NCBI RefSeq assembly: GCF_000745835.1
Contig: NZ_JQKB01000007.1
Span: forward strand, 1 to 64,000
Source of the DNA: Belnapia moabensis DSM 16746
GTDB taxonomy: Bacteria > Pseudomonadota > Alphaproteobacteria > Acetobacterales > Acetobacteraceae
Length of the DNA: 64,000 nucleotides
Direction: 5' to 3'
Shown here piece after piece: positions 1 through 7,273 of this stretch. Under the pieces are notes generated by a model. It was not told the DNA's origin and ran no database searches. It was given only the letters and a program-made list of their open reading frames with translations. The position numbers and the translations under genes are program-made. Position 1 is the first letter of the stretch; the number at the start of each line of letters is the position of its first letter.

Positions 1-1
1 C

Positions 2-358
2 GGGGCGGGGGTGGCGCGCCTGTACTATGCCGCGCTCGGGCGGGCGCCGGATGCGGGTGGTTGGCAGGCCTGGACCAGCTACGTGAAGGCTGGCCACTCC
101 GCCTCCGACCTGGCGGCGGCCTTCCCCGCCAGCGTCGAGTTCCAGGCCCGCTACCCGAGCGTCGACAATGCCGGCTATGTCAGGCTGCTCTACGAGAACA
201 CGCTCGGCCGCGAGCCGGACCAGGGCGGCTACGATGCCTGGCTCGGCTACATGAACGCGGGCCATAGCCGGGTCGAGTTGCTCCAGCTTTTCGCCGACAG
301 CGGCGAGTTCATCAACAAAACCCTGCCCGTCATCGAAGGCGGCATCGCCTTCACCTGA
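2..358 (+). CDS. DUF4214 repeat protein, C-terminal fragment
   Basis: This is the 3' end of a gene that enters from the left edge: the frame is open back to base 2, so the true start lies outside the window. Two related units are visible, beginning LYYAALGRAPDAGG and LLYENTLGREPDQGG. Each carries the LGR.PD.GG.. core of DUF4214, a helical repeat common at the C-terminus of secreted calcium-binding or S-layer-associated proteins of proteobacteria. What precedes it, such as RTX repeats or an enzyme domain, cannot be seen. A short GC hairpin follows the stop. Domain assignment is firm; the role of the whole protein is unknown. Confidence 0.8.
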   Translation, partial: GAGVARLYYAALGRAPDAGGWQAWTSYVKAGHSASDLAAAFPASVEFQARYPSVDNAGYVRLLYENTLGREPDQGGYDAWLGYMNAGHSRVELLQLFADSGEFINKTLPVIEGGIAFT

Positions 359-418
359 CGCGATCAATCACATTTTCAGGAGATTTCTGTCGCGATATCG
401 TGTATCCCGTGGATAGGA

Positions 419-433
419 GCCTCCCCGGGAGGC
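419..433 (+). terminator. Hairpin after the DUF4214 gene
   Basis: GCCTCC-CCG-GGAGGC forms a 6-bp perfect stem, and flanking GGAT/ATCC could extend it. It lies 60 bases past the DUF4214 stop and 24 bases before the next start. There is no T-run, so it is only a candidate transcription stop; it could also act in the leader of the small gene that follows. Confidence 0.35.
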
Positions 434-457
434 CGATCCTCTGGAAAGGCAGCACGC

Positions 458-670
458 ATGCGCGGCAGATCCCAAGGTGAATGGCGCGTCGAAACCTTCG
501 CACTCGCCATCGCCGTCTTGTGGATGCTGGCTCTGCAACTGATTTGCGTGGTGCTCTGGGACAGCAATTGGCTGACGCGTCAGGGAGCACTGGTGCATTG
601 GCTGATCATCGGCGTGATGCCGCCAGCGCTCGCTCTCTGGCAGCTGGAACGGCGCCAACCGGTGACTTGA
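458..670 (+). CDS. Small two-helix membrane protein, unknown function
   Basis: A 70-residue product with two hydrophobic stretches, about residues 14-34 and 44-61, separated by a short charged loop (DSNWLTRQG) and ending in a polar tail. This reads as a helical hairpin in the inner membrane. I do not recognise a family. GGAAAGG about 9 bases upstream is a usable ribosome binding site, and the gene sits 61 bases before otsB on the same strand. Longer frames on the opposite strand here look like compositional shadows. It is probably real, but support rests only on hydrophobicity and position. Confidence 0.5.
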   Translation: MRGRSQGEWRVETFALAIAVLWMLALQLICVVLWDSNWLTRQGALVHWLIIGVMPPALALWQLERRQPVT

Positions 671-731
671 CAGGCTCAGCTCGCGCAGCCGTGACGCAAC
701 CGCCGTCGCGAACTCTGCTTGTTCCGGCGGC

Positions 732-1475
732 ATGCCTGATCTTATCACCTTGCCGCCACCGCCCCGGGTTCCCGGTATCGGGCCCATCGCGGATGCGGCT
801 CTTTTCCTCGATTTCGACGGGACCCTGGTGGAGATCGCCGCGCGTCCCGATGCGGTGGTGGTGCCGGAGCAGCTGCCGCCCCTGCTGCACCGCCTGACCG
901 ATGGGCTCGGCGGTGCGCTGGCCGTGGTGAGCGGCCGGGCCCTCGCCGCGCTCGACCATTTCCTGCCGGTGCCCATTCCGAAGGCGGGGGACCATGGCGC
1001 CTCGCTGCGCCCGGATCCCTTCGCCCCACCCCTCCTGCGGGATTTCGCCGATGTGCCGCCCGAGTGGCGGGCGGCCGCCGACGCCCTGGTCGCCCGCCAT
1101 CCCGGCGCGCTGGTCGAAGACAAGGCGCATGGCTTCGTCATCCATTACCGACTGGCGCCTGAGCTGGAGGTGGCGGCGCGTGAGCTGCTCGCCGGCTTCG
1201 TCGCGCAGAACCTCGAGGCCTTCGACCTACTCGAGGCCCGCATGGCCTGGGAGCTGCGGCCCCGCGGCGCCTCCAAGGCAACGGCCGTGCATGCGCTGAT
1301 GGCCCGCACCCCCTTCACCGGCCGCACGCCCATCTTCATCGGCGATGACGTGACCGACGAGCAGGGGATGGAGGCCGCCCGCAGCTATGGCGGCCATGGC
1401 TGGCGGCTCGACGACATGTTCGGCACCCCGCAGGTGCTGCGCGACTGGCTCGCCGAGGCTGCGTCCGGGCGATGA
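732..1475 (+). CDS. otsB: Trehalose-6-phosphate phosphatase
   Basis: Removes phosphate from trehalose 6-phosphate, the last step of the OtsA-OtsB route to trehalose, a cytoplasmic osmolyte. The 247-residue product is a HAD phosphatase of normal OtsB length. The catalytic motif DFDGT is at residues 27-31 (Asp27 nucleophile, Asp29 acid/base), motif II VVSGR at 65-69, a conserved Lys near 182 and the metal motif GDDVTDE at 204-210. Its stop overlaps the start of otsA by four bases (ATGA), so the two are translationally coupled. The order otsB-otsA is common in proteobacteria. Function is secure from the motifs and the partner. Confidence 0.95.
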   Translation: MPDLITLPPPPRVPGIGPIADAALFLDFDGTLVEIAARPDAVVVPEQLPPLLHRLTDGLGGALAVVSGRALAALDHFLPVPIPKAGDHGASLRPDPFAPPLLRDFADVPPEWRAAADALVARHPGALVEDKAHGFVIHYRLAPELEVAARELLAGFVAQNLEAFDLLEARMAWELRPRGASKATAVHALMARTPFTGRTPIFIGDDVTDEQGMEAARSYGGHGWRLDDMFGTPQVLRDWLAEAASGR

Positions 1476-2809
1476 GCAGCCGCCTCGTCATCGTCGCCAA
1501 CCGCGTTCCCAACCCCAAGGATCGCGGCGCCACGGCGGGCGGCCTGGCGGTCGCCCTGCAGGATGCCGTCGCCCAGCGCGAGGCGATGTGGTTCGGCTGG
1601 TCCGGCCAGACGGCCGATGCCACGGCGGAGCGGCCGGCCGAGGTCGTCCAGGGCAGGCTCACCTATGCGACGCTCGACCTGGGGCGGGAGGCCTATACCC
1701 GCTACTACCAGGGCTTCGCCAATGCCGTGCTCTGGCCGACGCTGCATTACCGGCTCGGCCTCGCCCGCTTCCAGCGCGAGGACTATATCGGCTACCGCGC
1801 GGTGAATGCCGCCTTCGCCGCCGCCCTCGCCCCGCTGCTGCGGCGGGACGACCTGGTCTGGACGCATGACTTCCACCTCTTCCCTTTCGGGCGGGAGCTG
1901 CGGCGGCTCGGCTGCACACAGCGGCAGGGCTTCTTCCTGCATGTCCCCTTTCCGCCCTACGGCCTGTTCTGCGCCTTGCCGCGGGCGGAGGAGCTGCTGG
2001 CCGACCTCGCCGCCTATGACGTGATCGGCGTGCAGACCGAGGACGACGCCGCCAACCTCCGCGCGGCGCTCGAGGCGGTGGGGCAGGGCGAGGCTGCCGG
2101 GCGCGTCGCCACCTTCCCCGTTGGCATCGATGCCGAGGCCTTCCGGCGCCTGGCAGAGCGCGCCCTGACCCGGGCCGAAACCCGCCGCTTCGAGCAGAGC
2201 CTGGTCGGCCGCGCGCTGGTGATGGGCGTCGACCGGCTGGACTACACCAAAGGCCTGCCGCAGCGCTTCGCCGGCTATGCCCAGCTGCTGGCCCGCTTCA
2301 CCGCCAATCGCGGCCGGGCGACCTATCTGCAGGTGACACCGGTCTCGCGCGGCGACGTGGCGCAGTATCGCAACCTGCGGCGCGAGCTCGACGAATGGGC
2401 GGGCCGCATCAACGGGCAATACGCCGAGCCGGACTGGGTGCCGCTGCGCTACATGACGCGGCCGGTGCAGCGGCCGGTCCTCGCCGGCTTCATGCGCCTC
2501 GCCCGCGTCGGGCTGGTGACGCCGCTGCGGGACGGGATGAACCTCGTCGCCAAGGAATATGTCGCGGCCCAGGACCCGGCCGATCCCGGCGTGCTGGTGC
2601 TCTCCCGCTTCGCCGGCGCGGCACCCGCCATGCCGGGCGCGCTGATGGTCAATCCACTCGACCCTGACGAGATTGCCGAGAGCCTGGACGCGGCGCTCTC
2701 CATGTCGCGGGAAGAGCGGGTGGCGCGCTGGCAAGCCAACCGTCCCGCCGTCTGGGAGGCGAGCGCCAGGGCCTGGAGCCAATCCTTCCTGGCCGCCCTG
2801 GAAGGCTAG
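1472..2809 (+). CDS. otsA: Alpha,alpha-trehalose-phosphate synthase (UDP-forming), GT20
   Basis: Joins glucose from a nucleotide sugar to glucose 6-phosphate to give trehalose 6-phosphate, the substrate of the adjacent OtsB. The 445-residue protein starts with the family N-terminus RLVIVANRVP and contains HDFHLFP (132-138), GVDRLDYTKG (252-261, with the donor-binding Arg and Lys) and the late LRDGMNLVAKEY segment of GT20 enzymes. It is slightly shorter than E. coli OtsA, mainly at the C-terminus. The start overlaps the otsB stop (ATGA). Its TAG lies in a GCTAGC palindrome, so the convergent glutathione S-transferase ends in the same bases. Regulation is not visible. Confidence 0.95.
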   Translation: MSSRLVIVANRVPNPKDRGATAGGLAVALQDAVAQREAMWFGWSGQTADATAERPAEVVQGRLTYATLDLGREAYTRYYQGFANAVLWPTLHYRLGLARFQREDYIGYRAVNAAFAAALAPLLRRDDLVWTHDFHLFPFGRELRRLGCTQRQGFFLHVPFPPYGLFCALPRAEELLADLAAYDVIGVQTEDDAANLRAALEAVGQGEAAGRVATFPVGIDAEAFRRLAERALTRAETRRFEQSLVGRALVMGVDRLDYTKGLPQRFAGYAQLLARFTANRGRATYLQVTPVSRGDVAQYRNLRRELDEWAGRINGQYAEPDWVPLRYMTRPVQRPVLAGFMRLARVGLVTPLRDGMNLVAKEYVAAQDPADPGVLVLSRFAGAAPAMPGALMVNPLDPDEIAESLDAALSMSREERVARWQANRPAVWEASARAWSQSFLAALEG

Positions 2810-3441
2810 CTCAGCGGCACCGCCACATGGGTGCGGTAGGGCGTCCGCTCCCGCAGCCGGTCGTACCAGCCGCGCAGCCGCGGCAGCTCGGGTCGCTCGA
2901 TCGGCAGCTGGAACCAGCGGTGCAGGAAGCCGCCGAGGGCGATGTCGCCCAAGCCGAAGCCGCCGGCGATGTAGTCCCGCCCTTCCAGCGCCGCATCGGC
3001 GATGCGCCAGAGCCGCTCCGCCGCTACCCGCGCCGCTTCCGCCGCGGCGAGGTCGCGCCGCTCCGCAGGCGTCCGCACCCAGGTCCAGAAGATCACCCGC
3101 ATCGGCTCGTTCATCGAGGCGAGCGTCCAGTCCATCCAGCGCTCGGCATCGGCCCGCGCCTCCGGCGCCTCCGCATAGAAGGCATTGCCGCCCGGCTGGG
3201 TGCGGCAGAGGTAGCGGAGGATCGCGTGGCTCTCCCAGAGCGTGTAGCCATGCGGCATCACGAGGGTCGGCACCGTGGCGTTCGGGTTCATCGCCAGGTA
3301 CCCGGCCTCGCGCGTGCGGCCGAACTCGCCCCCGGCATCGATGCGGTGGAAGGGGATGGCCAGCTCGTCGAGCAGCCAGAGCACCTTCATCACATTGACT
3401 GAAGTGGCCCGGCCCCAGACGGTAATCGATGAATGATCCAT
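2806..3441 (-). CDS. Glutathione S-transferase family protein (copy 1)
   Basis: A 211-residue cytosolic glutathione transferase: a thioredoxin-like N-terminal domain (residues 1-85 or so; WGRATSVNVMKVLWLLDEL, cis-Pro motif NATVPTLV, then WESHAILRYL) followed by the helical C-terminal domain. The family conjugates or reduces substrates with glutathione; the substrate here is unknown. Copy 2 lies just upstream on the same strand, three bases away, with clear similarity along the full length (shared AGYLAMNPN/PGYLAMNPN, ERWMDW, FLHRWF/YLHRWF and THVAV at the end), so the pair arose by tandem duplication and is probably co-transcribed. Its stop shares bases with the otsA stop. Confidence 0.9.
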   Translation of the reverse strand: MDHSSITVWGRATSVNVMKVLWLLDELAIPFHRIDAGGEFGRTREAGYLAMNPNATVPTLVMPHGYTLWESHAILRYLCRTQPGGNAFYAEAPEARADAERWMDWTLASMNEPMRVIFWTWVRTPAERRDLAAAEAARVAAERLWRIADAALEGRDYIAGGFGLGDIALGGFLHRWFQLPIERPELPRLRGWYDRLRERTPYRTHVAVPLS

Positions 3442-3444
3442 GGT

Positions 3445-4071
3445 TCAGCGCATCTCGACGGCGACATGGGTGGCGAAGCCGGGGTGCCGCTCGCGCAGCC
3501 GGGCATACCAGGCTTCAAGGCGGGGCATCGGCGCCCGCGCGATCGGCAGGGCGAACCAGCGGTGCAGATAGGGGCCGAGCGCGATATCGGCCAGCGAGAA
3601 GTCGCCCGCCACATAGTCTCGTCCGGCCAGCTGCCGGTCCACCATCGCCCAGAGCCGCTCGGCCGCGTCGCGTGCGCGGGCGGTGGCGGCGTGGTCGCGC
3701 TCGGCCTCAGGCGTGCGGACATAGGTGAAGAAGATCGTCACCATGGGCGCGTTCAGGCTGGCGAGTTGCCAGTCCATCCAGCGCTCGACATCGGCGCGGG
3801 CCCGCGGCTCGGCGGGGTGAAGCGAATTGCCGGGCGCATGGGTGGCGACCAGGTAGCGGAGGATCGAATTGCTCTCCCAGAGGGAGAAGCCGTCCGGCTC
3901 CTCGATGGTGGGCACCGTGCCGTTGGGGTTCATGGCGAGGTAGCCGGGCTCGGCGGTGCGGCCGTGTTCGCCGCCGGCCTCGATCCGCTCATAGGGCAGG
4001 CGAAGCTCCTCACAAAGCCAGAGCAGCTTCATCACATTGCTTGAGGTGGTGCGGCCCCAGAGCCTCAGCAT
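3445..4071 (-). CDS. Glutathione S-transferase family protein (copy 2)
   Basis: A 208-residue glutathione transferase, paralogous to the gene immediately downstream. The N-terminal thioredoxin fold holds TTSSNVMKLLWL (a Ser at the usual activating position), NGTVPTIEEPDG and SLWESNSILRYL; the C-terminal helical domain contains ERWMDWQLAS and the ADIALGPYLHRWF segment. It is first in a two-gene minus-strand unit and is divergent from dsbB, so both promoters would lie within roughly the 92 bases between 4071 and 4164. The family is certain, the substrate is not. Divergence between the copies suggests different substrates rather than dosage. Confidence 0.9.
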   Translation of the reverse strand: MLRLWGRTTSSNVMKLLWLCEELRLPYERIEAGGEHGRTAEPGYLAMNPNGTVPTIEEPDGFSLWESNSILRYLVATHAPGNSLHPAEPRARADVERWMDWQLASLNAPMVTIFFTYVRTPEAERDHAATARARDAAERLWAMVDRQLAGRDYVAGDFSLADIALGPYLHRWFALPIARAPMPRLEAWYARLRERHPGFATHVAVEMR

Positions 4072-4163
4072 CGCCGTGCCTCTCCCGATCCGGCGCGGAC
4101 CCTATGCGCCCTTGGCCGCGCGGTCCAGTTGCGCCGGCGGCCGGGCGGCGCCACACAGGCGGC

Positions 4164-4640
4164 ATGTTCGCCACGCTCGCCCTTGCCCTGGCCGCTGCCG
4201 CGGCGCCGCTCTTCGCCCGCGCCAGCGAGGACATCTGGAGCATCGCCCCCTGCGAGCTCTGCACCTGGCAGCGGGTGCCCTATTGGGTGGCGGCGGCGCT
4301 TGGCCTGGCTGCGGCGCTGCTGCCGCGGGCACGGCGGCCTCTCGTCCTGCTGGCGATCCTGGCGGTGCTCGCCTCGGGGGCCATCGCCGGCTTCCATGTC
4401 GGGGTGGAGCAGGGCTGGTGGCCCTCGCCGCTCGCCGGATGCCAGGCGCCGCGCTCCACCGGCGGGGCGAGCGTCGACGACCTCATGCGCTCGCTGGCCG
4501 CGGCTCCGTCCAAGCCCTGCGACGCGCCCACCTACCTGATCCCCGGCGTGCCGATCTCCATGGCCGGGATGAACCTGCTCTATGCGCTTGGCCTTTCGGC
4601 CCTGGCCGCCATCTGGATGCGGAGAGGAGTACGCCGATGA
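4164..4640 (+). CDS. dsbB: Disulfide bond formation protein B
   Basis: Inner-membrane enzyme that reoxidises DsbA and passes the electrons to ubiquinone. The 158-residue product has four hydrophobic segments and both periplasmic cysteine pairs: the CELC pair (Cys30, Cys33, in CELCTWQR) and Cys93/Cys119 (AGCQAP and KPCDAP). I chose ATG 4164 because it opens directly into the first membrane helix; in-frame starts at 4104 and 4041 only add an Arg/Pro-rich stretch overlapping the divergent gene. Its stop overlaps the coq7 start (ATGA). Pairing with a ubiquinone-synthesis gene fits its electron acceptor. The DsbA partner is not in the window. Confidence 0.9.
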   Translation: MFATLALALAAAAAPLFARASEDIWSIAPCELCTWQRVPYWVAAALGLAAALLPRARRPLVLLAILAVLASGAIAGFHVGVEQGWWPSPLAGCQAPRSTGGASVDDLMRSLAAAPSKPCDAPTYLIPGVPISMAGMNLLYALGLSALAAIWMRRGVRR

Positions 4641-5161
4641 CGAGAAAGACCGACCGACGGATGGTGGAGGAGACCATCCGCGTCGACCATGCCGGCGAGT
4701 ACGGCGCCAAGCGCATCTACCAGGGCCAGCTCGCGGTGCTGCGCGGCACCAAGTGGGAAGGGCTGATCCGCCACATGCAGGAGCAGGAGCAGGTGCATCT
4801 CGATACCTTCTCCCGCCTGATCGGGGAGCGGCGGGTGCGCCCGACCGCGCTGCTGCCAGTCTGGCATGTCGCCGGCTTCGCCCTCGGCGCGGCGACCGCC
4901 CTGCTCGGCCACCGTGCCGCCATGGCCTGCACCGTTGCGGTGGAGGAGGCGATCGACGAACATTACCAAGCGCAGGAGGCGGCGCTCGGCGAGGACGAGG
5001 GGCCGCTCCGCGCCCATATCGCGCAATTCCGGGCCGAGGAGCTGGAGCATCGCGATATCGGCCTGGAGCACGAGGCGGAGCAGGCCCCCGCCTACAGGCT
5101 GCTGAGCGCCGCCATCAAGGCCGGCTGCAAGGTGGCGATCAAGGTGAGCGAGAAGATCTGA
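4637..5161 (+). CDS. coq7: Demethoxyubiquinone hydroxylase (Coq7 type)
   Basis: Di-iron hydroxylase that converts demethoxyubiquinol to hydroxyubiquinol late in ubiquinone synthesis, at the inner face of the membrane. The 174-residue chain matches the short bacterial Coq7 form. Likely iron ligands are Glu21 (in DHAGEYGA), Glu51 and His54 (EQVH), Glu103 (VEEAIDEHY), and Glu135 and His138 (ELEH). The start overlaps dsbB (ATGA) and the stop overlaps the next gene (TGATG), so all three are tightly coupled. UbiE, another enzyme of the pathway, is encoded at 14.0 kb. Confidence 0.93.
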   Translation: MTRKTDRRMVEETIRVDHAGEYGAKRIYQGQLAVLRGTKWEGLIRHMQEQEQVHLDTFSRLIGERRVRPTALLPVWHVAGFALGAATALLGHRAAMACTVAVEEAIDEHYQAQEAALGEDEGPLRAHIAQFRAEELEHRDIGLEHEAEQAPAYRLLSAAIKAGCKVAIKVSEKI

Positions 5162-5628
5162 TGGAGAACCTGCCCCTGCCGGAAGCCGATGCCGCCACCA
5201 CCGAGGCGGTGAAGGACTGGCTGGGGCGCTTCGCCGCCTGCGTGCGGGAAGTCGACTACGCGGCTGCCTACCCCTTCTGGCACGACAACATCGTCATCTT
5301 CGGCACCTACCAGGAGTTGGTGCGCAGCCGCCAGGCCTGGACCGACACGCAATGGGACAATGTCTGGCCGCGGACCGAGGGCTTCGCCTTCGACCTCGGC
5401 AATACGCTGGTGCTGGCCTCGCCGGACGGGACGATGGCGGTGGCCATCACCCCCTGGGACAGCACCGGCTTCCACCCGGACGGCACGCCCTTCCCGCGGC
5501 CCGGCCGGGCGACCATCGTGCTGGCGCGGCAGCCGGACGGGCGCTGGGTCGGCGTCCACAGCCATATGTCGCTCCAGCGCGGGGTGCCGCAGGACAGCCA
5601 TGGCAAGCGCCCGGTGAAGGCGCGCTGA
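5161..5628 (+). CDS. NTF2-like / SnoaL-like fold protein
   Basis: A 155-residue protein of the NTF2/ketosteroid-isomerase cone fold: an N-terminal helix (VKDWLGRFAACVREVDYAAA), then AYPFWHDNIVIFGTYQELVRSR, and strands ending in GRATIVLARQPDGRWVGVHSHMS, the usual last strands of this fold. Such proteins bind small ligands in a pocket, some as enzymes and many without known activity. Its ATG shares a base with the coq7 stop, and GTG 5629 of the next gene follows its stop directly, so it belongs to the dsbB-coq7 unit. Whether it acts on ubiquinone intermediates is open. Confidence 0.75.
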   Translation: MENLPLPEADAATTEAVKDWLGRFAACVREVDYAAAYPFWHDNIVIFGTYQELVRSRQAWTDTQWDNVWPRTEGFAFDLGNTLVLASPDGTMAVAITPWDSTGFHPDGTPFPRPGRATIVLARQPDGRWVGVHSHMSLQRGVPQDSHGKRPVKAR

Positions 5629-6099
5629 GTGCCTATGAGCCCGCGCATCCTCGCCGTCTCCGACCGGCCGGACCTGGCGCCTCTTGTCGCGCGATGGCTG
5701 GTGGATGCCTTCCACCGGCCGCCCGCCGACATGACCACCGAGGCGATGACGGCGCTCATCCTGGCGCCGCCGCATGGCCCGGAAGAGAGCTTCGTTCTGT
5801 TCGAGGACGACAGGCCGGTCGGCACCGCGAGCCTTTCGCATGACGACCTGCCGTCCCGCCCGGACCTGACGCCCTGGCTCGCCGGGGTCTTCGTCCTGCC
5901 GGAGCATCGGGGGCGCGGCCATGCCTCGGCGCTGGTGCGTCATGTGGAGGGCTTCGCCCGCGCCGCCTCGGTCGCCGAGCTCTGGCTCTATACCCGTACG
6001 GCCGAGTCGCTCTATGCCCGCCTCGGCTGGCAGCGCGTCGGCCTCGAGCAGAGCAACGGCCACGAGGTCGCCCTGATGCGGCGGCGCCTGGACCCGTAG
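5629..6099 (+). CDS. GNAT family N-acetyltransferase
   Basis: About 156 residues with the acetyl-CoA binding signature of GNAT enzymes: PWLAGVFVLPEHRGRGHASALVRHVEGFA (motif A, the R-G-x-G-x-A type) followed by ELWLYTRTAESLYARLGWQRVG, the typical C-terminal strand and helix. It transfers an acyl group from CoA to an unknown amine. GTG 5629 is eight bases from GAAGG and directly abuts the previous stop; ATG 5635 is the alternative and removes two residues. Last gene of the dsbB-coq7 unit. Confidence 0.8.
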   Translation: MPMSPRILAVSDRPDLAPLVARWLVDAFHRPPADMTTEAMTALILAPPHGPEESFVLFEDDRPVGTASLSHDDLPSRPDLTPWLAGVFVLPEHRGRGHASALVRHVEGFARAASVAELWLYTRTAESLYARLGWQRVGLEQSNGHEVALMRRRLDP

Positions 6100-6141
6100 C
6101 CGGTTCGGCGCGAGCATGGCGCGGCCTCCCGGAGACTCGCC

Positions 6142-6726
6142 TTGCCCGAAGCCCCGCCGCCCGCCACCATTATCCCAGGCCCCGCCGAGCTCTTCGCCGG
6201 CTATCTGAAGATCGGCCTGTTCGGCTTCGGCGGCGTCGCCGCCTGGGCGCGTCGCGTCATCGTCGAGGAGCGGCACTGGCTGACCGAGCGCGACTATGCC
6301 GAGGTGCTGGGCCTCGGCCAGGTGCTGCCCGGCCCCAATGTCGGCAATGCGGCGGTGATGATCGGGCGGCGCTTCCACGGCCTCTCCGGCGCGCTGCTGG
6401 CGACGGCGGGTCTTTATTGCGCGCCCTTCGTCATCCTCGTGCTGCTCTGCCTCTTCTACGACCGCTACGGCCAGCTTCCGGCCGTCGCGCCGGTGATGGC
6501 GGGCATCGCGGCCGGGGCGGCGGGAATGGTGATCGGCACCGCCTTCAAGATGGCCGGCAAGCTGAAGCTGCGGGCGGAGGCCGTCACCATCCTGCTGCTG
6601 GCGACCCTCGGCGCCGCCTGGCTCGGCCTGCCGCTGCCGGTGATCGTGCTGGTGCTCGGGCCTGTCTCCATCGCCCTCTCGCTCTGGCGGGCAGGGCTGA
6701 TCGGCGCGACGGGAGCGGCGCGGTGA
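6142..6726 (+). CDS. Chromate transporter-family protein, first half-subunit
   Basis: A 194-residue single-domain CHR protein. It has the family opening LFAGYLKIGLFGFGGVAAW, then ERHWLTERDYAEVLGLGQVLPGPNVGNAAVMIGRRF (the conserved Q.LPGP motif) and four to five further membrane segments. Two-domain ChrA exports chromate; short half-size proteins work as pairs, and many have unproven substrates. The second half follows with a four-base GTGA overlap. TTG 6142 is used with GGAG seven bases upstream; no ATG lies nearby in frame. Called as the family, not as proven chromate export. Confidence 0.85.
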   Translation: MPEAPPPATIIPGPAELFAGYLKIGLFGFGGVAAWARRVIVEERHWLTERDYAEVLGLGQVLPGPNVGNAAVMIGRRFHGLSGALLATAGLYCAPFVILVLLCLFYDRYGQLPAVAPVMAGIAAGAAGMVIGTAFKMAGKLKLRAEAVTILLLATLGAAWLGLPLPVIVLVLGPVSIALSLWRAGLIGATGAAR

Positions 6727-7241
6727 TTCTCCAGATCCTCCTTACCTTCTCCATCCTCTCCCTGGTGGCGATCGGCGGCGCCAATGCCGTGCTGCCGGAG
6801 ATGCACCGCCAGCTCGTCGAGCTGCATGGCTGGCTGGACGATGCGACCTTCTCCCAGCTTTACGCCCTGGCCCAGGCCGCGCCGGGGCCGAACATCCTCG
6901 TCGCCAGCGTGATGGGCTGGCGCATCGCCGGCGCCGGCGGCATGGCGGCGGCGACCTTCGGCATGCTGGTCCCGGCCGCCATCCTCGCCTGGTACGTGGC
7001 TGGGCTGATGCACCGGCTGCGCGGCGCCCCCTGGCTGAAACCGGCCCAGGGCGGGCTGGTGCCGGTGGCGATCGGGCTGATCCTGGCCGCCGGCATCACC
7101 ATGGCCGAGGCCTCGCACAGCCATGGGGTGATGCCGCTCGTCGTGGTGGCGGTCTCCACCCTCTTCGTCTGGCGGACCAATTACAGCCCGCTCTGGGTAC
7201 TGGCAGGCGGCGGGGCGCTGGGGGCGATCTTCCTCGGCTGA
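6723..7241 (+). CDS. Chromate transporter-family protein, second half-subunit
   Basis: The 172-residue partner of the preceding gene, starting at a GTG that overlaps its stop. It repeats the family pattern with ILLTFSILSLVAIGGANAVLPE, a segment containing WLDDATFSQLYALAQAAPGPN (the A.APGP counterpart of the first subunit's Q.LPGP) and several membrane helices to the end. The two half-proteins differ enough to imply a heterodimer with opposed membrane orientation, as proposed for other paired short CHR proteins. No chromate-responsive regulator (ChrB) is adjacent, so the exported or imported anion is not established. Confidence 0.85.
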   Translation: MILQILLTFSILSLVAIGGANAVLPEMHRQLVELHGWLDDATFSQLYALAQAAPGPNILVASVMGWRIAGAGGMAAATFGMLVPAAILAWYVAGLMHRLRGAPWLKPAQGGLVPVAIGLILAAGITMAEASHSHGVMPLVVVAVSTLFVWRTNYSPLWVLAGGGALGAIFLG

Positions 7242-7273
7242 AACCCTGCGGAACGCTTCATCAGGAGGAAACG

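Noticed and set aside
368-1141. 257-codon minus-strand frame over otsB
   Set aside because: otsB motifs on the plus strand are decisive; the reverse product is Ser/Arg-rich with no family.
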